From: Heliopora coerulea
Lineage: Eukaryota; Cnidaria; Anthozoa; Scleralcyonacea; Helioporidae
Length of the DNA stretch: 64,000 bases
Direction: 5' to 3'
Assembly (NCBI GenBank): GCA_030142905.1
Contig: JASJOG010000096.1
Span: 992,001 to 1,056,000 of the forward strand
This document shows, one piece after another, positions 45,128 to 53,859 of this stretch. The stretch's first letter is position 1, and every line of letters begins with the position of its first letter. Both the position numbers and the translations under genes were made by a program. The notes beneath the pieces were generated by a model. It had not been told where the DNA came from. It searched no databases and was given only the letters and a program-made list of their open reading frames with translations.

Positions 45128-45275
45128 TATCCTCAGAAAAACGATTTCTGAGCCTTAGACGGGGATCGAACCTTCAACCTTCTAATGACCGGTGAGACGC
45201 TCGAGCCAGTGAGCTACCAAGACTCAGATGGTGAGCTAAGGTGCAAGTTCGATTTATGTACGACCTAAGCGGAAG
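45128..45275 (-). repeat. tRNA-derived SINE, minus strand
   Basis: Read on the minus strand: CACCATCTGAGTCTTGGTAG, the A-box TAGCTCACTGGCTCGAG, then CACCGGTCATTAGAAGGTTG and the B-box GGTTCGATCCCCG near 45165, followed by the tail GCTCAGAAATCGTTTTTCTG. A separate tail fragment (caagctttatcctcagaaaa, 45364-45383) lies 200 bases to the right. Confidence 0.7.
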
Positions 45276-45889
45276 CCACCATATGTTAATAATGATATTA
45301 ATGAGATATATATTTTAGAAATGTGGGAATTTGGAGATATCTTGAATGATAGATGAATGTTCGTCAAGCTTTATCCTCAGAAAAACGGTTTCTGAACTCC
45401 AGAAATCATTATTAATATCATTATTAATACCATTATTAACATCAAGTGTCTTCCGCTTAGTGTACCAAGTACACTTCAACAATACACATATTAACAAGTC
45501 TTACAAACACGTATAAAACATCTCACATTTTAAATACAACTGAGCAGTTGCTCGTATTGAAAGCACATGACTTAGCTTGGAAAACGCTGTCGTCTACCTT
45601 AAGTTCCTTTGTTGCTGGCCACTCATGAAGCGGTCCTTGCTTCTTTGTAAAACGTCTGAAACACTCTTTATCTTTTCAACTAACCCTTTGGTAGGTATGA
45701 ACAGAACTTATATACTTACGACCTGTTCAATCGCATTCGATTCGACACTAATTTTATTTAAGAAATCTCGTCCGACTCTTCAGTCACGTTTACCAAGTTC
45801 TAGCATATTAAACCAACCAAACTAATCACTTTGCAATTTAAATATTCCTCTTCAAAATTACTCTACGGCTGTTCGTACCTCTATTGTAT
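45276..45889. other. Spacer with a SINE tail fragment
   Basis: Besides the tail fragment near 45345-45395, an imperfect set of attaatatcatt/attattaatacc triplets lies at 45408-45440. No gene is recognised. Confidence 0.4.
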
Positions 45890-45894
45890 TATTT

Positions 45895-46365
45895 CGACAC
45901 ATTAGATACGCATTCCGAAAGGTCTTCAGAACAAACAGACATAGTGATTGTGGAGAAGGTAGAGAAGGTGTGCAAAATCATTGATATTGCAATACCAGGG
46001 GATAGTAGAGTGGCAGAAAAGGAAAGAGAGAAAGTAGAGAAATAACAGGACTTGAAGCGAGATATAGCAAGGATATGGTCCATGAGAAAAGTGGAAGTAA
46101 CACCAGTTGCTGTTGGAGCCCTTGGAACGATAACAAAATACCTTGACAAATGGATTGAGAAAATTGGAACAAACGTAAAGGCGGAACATATCCAAAAAAC
46201 CGCAATACTTGGGACAACAAGAATATTAAGAAAGGTCCTAGAGACCTGAAAAGAACTGAAAATGCCCTTGAGATCCTTGGATGCTTGTTGCAACTCGGTC
46301 TCAACGGGAAGTTACCAGTATACAGTCAAAACTGAGTTATTAAAGACTGAAATAATAATAACAAT
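45895..46365 (+). pseudogene. LINE C-terminal fragment with AAT tail
   Basis: The plus strand encodes IVEKVEKVCKIIDIAIPGDS, KEREKVEK-stop-QDLKRDIARIW, VTPVAVGALGTITKYLDKWI and AEHIQKTAILGTTRILRKVL, ending at TGA 46246-46248. This is the C-terminal region of a reverse-transcriptase protein; IAIPGDSRV and ILRKVLE are the recognisable signatures. One in-frame stop interrupts it. An AAT-rich tail (aataataataacaataatg) begins at 46351. The rest of the element is missing. Confidence 0.65.
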
Positions 46366-47082
46366 AATGTGGGCACTTGAGTAGGACAAGCACAGCTTCG
46401 GCCTCTACGGGAATGTGAACGCTCCCACCCACCAGAGTTCTGGAGAGCACCTTTGGCAAGTGCCAGCAACCACTAAGCTACCCCGTTAGGGTTACAACAA
46501 TGGCCAAGCCAAGAGCTTAGATAAGACTCTAAGCATATACCCAACAATGGCTTATGAGCCAAGGGTAGATAAGACTCTTGAGCATATACCTTGCTGGTGA
46601 ATAGTGTTTTTTGCGCTGTTTGATTGGTTCTTCTATTGGAATATTCTGCACTGTTCACCTCCGAGCAAAACAAGATGGCGTCCAGTTTTGTTCACGTTAC
46701 GGAAGAACTTTTTTCAATAATTAAGAGCTGGCCCTGTGGGTGTTTCTTAAAATCCATTTTAATGGTAGAATTTTCTTTCCCCACAAGTTCACTGAAATGT
46801 AAAATATCTGTTGCGGCCTTACCTGGTGGGATGCTGGGAGCCCGTAGCAGGCTGAGACCTCTTTATGAGAGTATAGAACTTCTCCAAAAGACGGCATTGC
46901 TTGGAAGAAGCTTGGTAAGCTGAAAAATCCGGAACCTTAGGCTACTAGTTACCAGCTTCCGAGAGAAAATTAGATACAACCGGTATAATTAAGAACATTG
47001 CTGTGAAAGATAATAATAATAATAATAATAATAATAAAGCTGAGACCCGTCCCACTGTCCTTAGCTGGGTGGTGTGCGAGTT

Positions 47083-47118
<36 letters not shown>

Positions 47119-47372
47119 TTTCCTGGGAATAGAAAGAGTACTTCAAAAGGTGCTGGATAACTGAGAATCTAGGAGGAATCTTGGTATATGTTTATGATGT
47201 CCTGCAACAATAATTGAAGTTGAGTGATAACAAGATAATGATACAGTCTAACCCCTGTTAGTGGTAATCGGCCCCCCTCGGGGAGATGGCAAGTGGCCAC
47301 TTAGTAAGGGTACCACTTGGTACAGTATCAATGTATTGGGAAACAAACACGCGTGTGGAGGTTTGTGAAAAC

Positions 47373-47373
<1 letters not shown>
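46366..47373. other. Repeat-rich spacer with AAT microsatellites
   Basis: A second trace of the LINE tail (SIELLQKTALLG near 46875-46915) is present. AAT arrays are at 47011-47036 and 47084-47116, separated by gctgagacccgtcccactgt and neighbouring unique sequence. The phrase cttgagcatataccYtgctg-type repeats at 46528 and 46572 form a short direct repeat. No gene. Confidence 0.5.
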
Positions 47374-47422
<49 letters not shown>

Positions 47423-48072
47423 CATTTATTTAATCACGATAAGTACATTACTGCAGCTGACGCTGATGGGGTCGTGAACCTATAGTTCTGTCTAAAAATA
47501 TATGAAAATATGTATGATAAAACTAAGAATCTAATAAAAGCTTGTCCATATACTTATCCAAATGGTTACCCATGCTCTAAAATAATATATTGTATTAAGA
47601 ATGAATGAAATCATGGTCATTGATTTTTAAATTAGGCTTAATTGGAATGTGGTCTAAATGGTTCTTAACACGTTTTTTGAACAAAATGTATCCCTCTTGT
47701 TGTAGTGATTAGTCCAGATAGTTCCATATTACAGCTCCACTGTATACTACAGATCTCCGCAGAGTCTCCGTTCTCGGCTGGAGAATAACCAAGGCATTTC
47801 GGCCTCTTAAGGCATATCTAGTGTCCCTATTAGTAAATATTTTATTGAGCTTAGATTCAGGGTGAAGTGATTAGTGTACAAGGGTGGCTATTCTATACCT
47901 TACACCCAGGCCATGGATTTCAAGTTGACTTTACTTAGAACTTCAGTACTTGGTGCGTTCCAATCTAACTTGAAGATAATTTTTGCTGTCCGTATACGCA
48001 TTTTCTCCAAGTCCTGGAAGGGCGTTTTATTACAGCTTCCCCAAGCCACAGTGCCGTATATTATTGATGGTA

Positions 48073-49347
48073 ACGGCTGGTGACTAATGCATATGACAAA
48101 AAGTAATAATGCATATGACGAAACTACAAACACCGGCAATGTTCAACACTTTATTTCAATTTTTCCAAACTTGATCTATAGTAGCAATCTGGGTGATGTG
48201 TCAGCGGCTTTCCTCGTCTTAGTCTTAACTGATGACATCATGTTCCGGACAACATTCCAATCAAGTTCGCGGAGACATTTCTTTATCCGCAGTTTCAGCT
48301 GATGCTCTGTTTTGGCTTTCCAGTCACCATCATACACTCTTGACTTTAAAATTCCCTATAAGTTTTCAATTCGACGAAGTTGTGGCACATTTGGAGGATT
48401 GTCACCTTTTGCAAAAAAACGAATATTTTTCTCATTAAAAAGAGCAATTGTGTCCTTGGCATAATGTGAAGAGGCAGGTCCCGGCCAAAAGACATAGTTG
48501 TTATCTGCATGATGCTGTTGCAAGAATGGTATTAAACGGCGCATAATACACTCCTGCCGATAAACATTTCCGTTGATGTTGCCCCTGCTTGGAACAAAGA
48601 ATGAATCGCTGTGTTCCTCTTCACTGATTGCCAACCACACGAGAAGTTTTGGCTCAAACTTTTTCTTCTCGTAATATCTAATGCTTGGACCAGTTTACTC
48701 TTTATTTTGCGAATAGAATCTGTCATTGCCAGGCACGTGACAGGGGCCAAATGTAAAATATGCCTCATCATCCATAACAACTTTGACACTTGACAAAGGT
48801 TTAAACACAGTTCTTATCAATTTTCTGCGGCACTTTTTCTGCCTCAATTCAGAACATTCTGGTGGTTTTTCTCTCTTTTAATTTTTGCATCCTTTTTTCA
48901 GCACTTTGTGGATATAGTAGAGCTAATTTTGCTTGGGACACACCACGCTTGTCTGTTGCTGCCATCACCAACCTCTTCCTTTTATGAGGTGTCAACTTTT
49001 CAGCTTTTCGTCCACTTCCAACCTTCCTTTCTGTTGTTTTCCTTTCTTGAAAAGTTTTAATAATCTTATATAAAGTGCTTCGAGCTATTCCTAGCTTGCT
49101 AAAGTGGTTTGCAGTATAAGCAACACCCCTATCACTATGAGCTTTGTAAAAGTGTACAACAAGATCTTTTCTCTGTTTCAAGTTCAGCCCATCCATCACC
49201 AATACGATGTACTTTAGATATCAGTATTGCAATAATATCAACTAGGGTAACCAGGCCTTTGCACCCAGGCCTCTTGACGGAGATTTTGTTGTTTTATTAT
49301 GTAAAAATATTTACTTGAGTTTTGTCCACTTTTTAGTCACCATCCGT
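48073..49347 (-). mobile_element. Mariner-like (Tc1/mariner) transposon, 1275 bp
   Basis: The ends are inverted repeats ACGGCTGGTGACTAA (48073) and, from the right, ACGGATGGTGACTAA, flanked by the TA duplication at 48071-48072 and 49348-49349. Length is typical of mariners. The insertion interrupts a LINE reading frame, which independently confirms both boundaries. Confidence 0.9.
48176..49202 (-). pseudogene. Mariner transposase pseudogene
   Basis: Read on the minus strand, the N-terminal DNA-binding part (LKQRKDLVVHFYKAHSDRGV, LGIARSTLYKIIKTF) is followed by KVVMDDEAYFTFGPCHVPGN (first catalytic Asp), LLVWLAISEEEHSDSFF, NYVFWPGPASSHYAKD, and PNVPQLRRIENL-stop-GILK. A TAG lies where a Trp is expected before GILK, another stop follows SQNKE, and the FWPGPA block has Gly where related transposases have the second catalytic Asp (family knowledge, not checked by alignment). 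The frame shifts between 48850 and 48790. It ends at TAG 48176-48178. About 342 codons, usual mariner size; inactive. Confidence 0.85.
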
Positions 49348-49500
49348 TAGTATTATCTTGAGGTAGAACTGCTCAAGCACCGCCATAGGAAGAAAATAAA
49401 GAGATTTCAATAAGTTCAATTTTCCCGAAATACGTTTTATCACTTCCAGCAGATGTTCTGACCAGTCCAGATTGGACATAATAGGGAGGGAGAAAATAAT

Positions 49501-51022
49501 GGCGAAGCACTACCTTGCCAAGGGTAAACGTATTAACAGAGGAGGTGGCTGTGGCTTGGAAGTTACATTTTCAGTCCTATGGTTGAACTCAAAGCTTGGA
49601 AATGAAGGATTTGGGTTCAAACTGATCTAACAGGCCTCTTCCTACGGACAGTAGCCTGGAATAGTCCTCGGATTCCCAATTTGACGTGCTGTACACTGCA
49701 TTTATACACCTACAGTAATTGTAGTTTATCAAAAAATCATCACTTCTAGTCAATATAACTATAAACGTGTGTTTGAAAGTTTTTATCATTCGTCACCTAT
49801 TTGAGACTTTAGTCTATCATCAGTTTTCTTAAGATCGGACGAAACTACGAGTGTTAAATTCCCGATGGCTGCTTAATAGAGGTAAAAACAATCGGAGCAC
49901 CGTTATCAGGACGGCTAAAAGGTGCCCCTTAAATACGGGGCTTATACACAATATTTACACTGACAATACTTTTGGAACTATAATAACTGGCCGCTTAAAA
50001 GGGGGTGATCGCTCTCCCAGTTGCCGCTTAACAAGGATTCAACTGTACTAATAATAATGATACTGGTTTTTCGAGTATCCAGCTGTTCAAATATCCAGCG
50101 TTTCAAAGTCTGTAGTGCTTGGTTCTCGAAGGATACCATTTCAATTCTTTTTAACCATGAATTTTTTATTCATCATAAATATTTTTATTTTTAAATTTAG
50201 TTCTGAACCAGGGAACAGGTATCACTGATAGGCGTCTTGCACTTCCAAATCAGTTGACCTTAAACTTCTGAAAAACATCAGATATAGAATGAAATATCCA
50301 AAAAATGCATACAGGAAAGAGATTTTCGTAAAGCTGTGAAGTTTTGATTTTCAAAACTTACTATGACTTGGACAATTGGGTCAAATTGGGAGGTGGTCAT
50401 GTGACCGGAAGTAATTTCTGCATCCATAAAAGAATACTGTTCAAAAGAAGATTTTGCCCTCAAACCCCAAGAAAAAGGTAGGGGGACATTCCAAAACTGT
50501 TCATGACAAATTTGGAAGGAATAATGAATGGCTACCAAGGTATAAATATGTTTTATTTTTGGTTGCCATGTTGGATTACATGAATTTCTCACAATAATGA
50601 TGAAAAAGTAGAGTGCAAGCCTACGAGCAGTCCCAGCTATTCAAAGGAAGAGAGGGACTGTGCAGCAACGAACAAAACCCACTGATCTCTAGAGAAGACT
50701 GCATCGAACGTCCTATTGTTTGAAAGACCCAGAAAATGATTCCAGCGAAATTTGACCGCACCATTACTAAGGGACGAAAGTCGTTGTGAATCTTTTCGCC
50801 CAGCCCTTTCAAAAATAATTCCTGATCCTCTGTATGACAAAATGGAACGACTTCGTAGGTCGAAAGACAGCTTTATCACCAGAAACCTTATATACGGACC
50901 ATGTAGAATTTGCACAGTTGGTCCCTTTGCAATGGCCACCGCAATCCACTTCCGGCTTCATTTTCTGAACATGGGATGCTCCTATCCAGTCCTCTCTATA
51001 GATCAGAGACAAAAACCTTGCT
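49501..51022. other. Spacer left of hAT copy 2
   Basis: At 49858-50046 two GCCGCTTAA/GGCTGCTTAA-type blocks face each other's kind, and the right edge reads CAACTGTA, i.e. TACAGTTGAATCCTTG on the other strand, resembling pogo/Tigger-type ends; a matching left end is not clear. No gene is recognised in the rest. Confidence 0.4.
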
Positions 51023-51044
51023 ACTATGGGTAGGGATAGATACA

Positions 51045-51130
51045 TTATGCGGCATAATTTTGGGCATAATGGCGCAGTCGGCGCATCAAGCCGCATAATG
51101 CCGGCATAATGGCCATTTTTTTCAGCATAA
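51045..51130. repeat. Left subterminal GCATAAT cluster of hAT copy 2
   Basis: Within 85 bases GCATAAT or ATTATGC occurs six times (51044, 51052, 51063, 51092, 51102 and a diverged copy at 51123), matching the cluster at the right end. Likely transposase binding sites, by analogy with other hATs. Confidence 0.7.
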
Positions 51131-51356
51131 AGAGAATAATAATAGACAAAGGTAATTTTTCCATAAGTATAATCAGAAATTTTCACTTTCACATGCTTTT
51201 ACTAAGGATATTTATATTAAAATCATTTAACAACATAAGTTAATAAAAACGTACTTTAAATTAACACATTTAAAGGGCCTGGACCCTGGACCCCGGTTGC
51301 ACCTTTGCATAATTAATTATGCCAGGCTGCCAAGGCTTGCCAGTTCTTTATCCATC

Positions 51357-53281
51357 ATGGCTGCCAGTTCGGGATCAGGGTTTGTTTACTCTGCTGACCC
51401 GACTGACTCGCAACCAACGGAAACGACGGAAACTGTCAAAAACGCATTAAGTTTGTTGAGAAGTCCTCAAGCTTCAGATCTGGCCAGAAGTCGGGTGGTT
51501 GCTTCGAACAAAAAACATGAAACCAAGCGTGGACGAGGAAAGGGGGTAAATAAGTCGACTGTTCTTAAAAGTAACTTCGTGGAAAAAAGGATTAAAGAAT
51601 ATAAGGATGAGCCTTTGCGAAAGTCCAACAACAAGCTATTTAGCGAGGCCTGCCGAGAAGAGCTGTCAGAGAAGTCAAGCATAATCAAGCGACATATCGA
51701 ATCAGGTAAACACAAGTCAGGGAAAGAGAGGCTCGCAAAAAAGAATAAGAGGGATGCCACAATAGTTGACGCTATGAAAAATTATGATCAAGACGTTCGT
51801 CCAAAAGGGGAAATGCTAAGCGACAACCAAAGGGTTTTTCGAGTCCGAGTTCTCAAGACGTTTCTTAAGGCCGGTATTCCACTTCACAAAAATGGACGAT
51901 TTCCGCGAATTACTCGAGGAGGGGGGCTACCGTCTGACCTCTGTACTAAACATGCGGCAGCTTATCCCCTTTATTAGGAAGGAAGAAGAAGAGATGATTA
52001 AGAGAGAGATATCTGGAAATAACGTTTCCGTGATATTTGATGGAACAACAAGACTTGGCGAAGCGTTGGCAATAGTTTTGAGATTCGTGACAGCTGACTG
52101 GGAGATAAAGCAGCGGTTGGTTCGCTTACAGCTGATAGCGAAATCTCTTAAAGGAGAGGAACTGGCACGAGAACTCATTACGGTCCTTGCCCAGCAGTAC
52201 AACGTGCAAAACAACAATCTCTGCGCTGCAATGAGGGACGGAGCTTCTGTAAATGGGGCTGCCATGAGAACCGTGAAGGTAGTTTTTCCGAGAGTGGTCG
52301 ACGTACGTTGCTTTTCACATGCCATCGACTGTGTAGGTAACCATTTCAACATCCCTACCCTCAAGCGTTTCTTACAGTTATGGAACGCCCTGTTTGCCCA
52401 CAGTCCTGCCGCTCGACTTGCATGGCGAGACCGCACTGGCATTTCTAATAAATCTTATTCACCAACACGGTGGTGGAGCTGGTGGGAGGTGGCAAACCAA
52501 ATCATGCTGCAGTTTGCTGAGATTCAACCTTTTGTGCTGGAGAGATTGGCAGCTGTGAACAAAGGGGCTACTCTAATGCAACTTGAAGAAATGCTAGCAG
52601 ATGGCGAAAAAAATGTTTTGCTCCGGGTTGAGTTAGCTGCCGTCGTTGATGCAGGCAAGCCAATGGTTGAAGCAACTTATATTCTGGAAGGCGATGGCAT
52701 GCTCGCATGGAAATGCTACGAGCAACTCTTAGTTATCCAGAACAGCATCCGTACCGCCCATCTTCCCAACCTCGCTGCTGTGTCCAGGCACATTTCTGAA
52801 GGAAATCCCGCTGTTAGCCAGCAGTGCTACCAATACGGTGTTGCAGCAGTTCAGCCAGGATGGGAGTACTTCAACCAGACGGTGATGGGAGTTATGAATC
52901 ACCAAGTAGAAATCTTCAAGGCTGCACGACTATTCAGTCCTCACCAAATCTGTCAGTCGCGCCCAGTAGTAAACGATGTCGATGTCGTTTCATCCATCAC
53001 TTTCCTAAATGATGTCACCTTGATTGAAAACCTGAAGAACGAGCTTCCGAGATATATTGCCAAGGCAGATGGGATAGCCGTTGACGTTGACCCCGTTGGA
53101 TGGTGGAAGACAAATGAAGCTGAACTACCATGTTGGTCCACGGCAGCTAAGCTTATTCTACTGATGCAGCGTTCATCAGCAGCATCTGAGAGAGTCTTCT
53201 CTATCTTGACAACAACATTTAGATCTTGCCTTGCAATACTACATTGAGTGCTCATTAATACTTCAATTTAATAAGAGATAG
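51357..53281 (+). pseudogene. hAT transposase, copy 2 (two frame lesions)
   Basis: The likely start is ATG 51357 (MAASSGSGFVYSADPTDSQP). An N-terminal zinc-finger-like block FSEACREEL...IIKRHIESGKH (51638-51715) resembles a BED-type finger with one Cys replaced by Ser. At 51885-51891 a run of five A shifts the frame; four would join FLKAGIPLHK to MDDFRELLEEGGYRL. The long second frame (51892-53247) carries VIFDGTTR, CAAMRDGASVN, RCFSHAIDCVGNH, TRWWSWWEV and the dimerisation motif RSSAASERVFSIL. A short deletion near 53215 throws the last codons out of frame; the true end ALQYYIECSLILQFNKR with stop 53279-53281 is still readable. About 640 codons in all. Single-base lesions could also be assembly errors. 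Confidence 0.88.
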
Positions 53282-53294
53282 ATCAGAGATATAA

Positions 53295-53520
53295 TAGTTA
53301 AAACATTATCGTAACAATAAAACATAAACCGAAAACAGTCATTCTGGAACTTGATATTCAAGTAACAACAAGAATAGACACAGTGATCCTGGTAATATTT
53401 CGACTCTATTTCAGGGTCATTCGAAATATTACCACGATCACTGTGTCTATTCTTGTTGTTACTTGATTCTTGAATATCAAGTTCCAAAATGACTATTTTC
53501 GGTTTATGTTTTATTCTTTA
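53295..53520. repeat. Palindrome inside hAT copy 2
   Basis: The left arm (aaaacataaaccgaaaacag ... tgatattcaagtaacaacaa ... ggtaatatttcg) and the right arm (cgaaatattacc ... ttgttgttacttga ... ttcggtttatgttttatt) are inverted copies of about 105 bases around 53406-53414. The centre carries tatttcgactctatttcagg and gtcat, also present in the palindrome at 41.8 kb. It is in the 3' non-coding part of the transposon. Confidence 0.8.
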
Positions 53521-53859
53521 TTTGTTGAAATTGTCAGCTGGTTATGGTTTTTATTATCATAACAAATGACACGGCCCTGGAGTGTTCCAATGAAATAAGA
53601 CTTTTTAAGTGCTTTTGAGCATTATTTGTTGTTTATTGGATGTAAGTTGTAATCAATGCAATAAAATGTTGGGTTTCTGTTGAGCTTTTTGTCTACGACT
53701 CTACAGGGATGAAAAACGGCATAAAATATACCAAAACCAATCGCGCATAATGCTACTTCTCGAGCATAATTTTGGGCATAATGCTGCTGTTTTGTGGGTG
53801 ACGCTCAAAAGCATAATGCTCAAATTTTTGAGCATAATGTATCTAACCCTAACTATGGG

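Larger units (their letters stand above)
47374..49500 (-). mobile_element. LINE 3' fragment split by a mariner element
   Basis: On the minus strand, 49485-49350 encodes NLDWSEHLLEVIKRISGKLN, LLKSLYFLPMAVLEQFYLKI. After the mariner, 48070-47900 continues PSIIYGTVAWGSCNKTPFQD, LEKMRIRTAKIIFKL, and 47860-47640 encodes the last part (LRGRNALVILQPRTETLRRS, VVYSGAVIWNYLD). The 3' end is an AAT array (47374-47420, ATT on plus). Removing the mariner and one TA restores the frame across the junction (LKIIL-PSIIYG). Both the N-terminal RT and the endonuclease are missing. Confidence 0.85.
51031..53851 (+). mobile_element. Complete hAT transposon, copy 2 (2821 bp)
   Basis: The terminal inverted repeats are TAGGGATAGATACATTATGC at 51031 and TAGGGTTAGATACATTATGC read from 53851, one mismatch in 20. 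They are flanked by an exact 8-bp duplication ACTATGGG at 51023-51030 and 53852-53859. Both ends hold several GCATAAT/ATTATGC motifs (51045-51130 and 53730-53845). The transposase lies between and has two small frame lesions. A palindromic insert or internal foldback occupies 53295-53520 between the stop codon and the right end. Exact flanks and few lesions suggest a recent insertion relative to its neighbours. Confidence 0.95.

Noticed and set aside
47286..47477. ORF with a long tyrosine run
   Set aside because: It is the ATT microsatellite tail of a LINE read in one frame.
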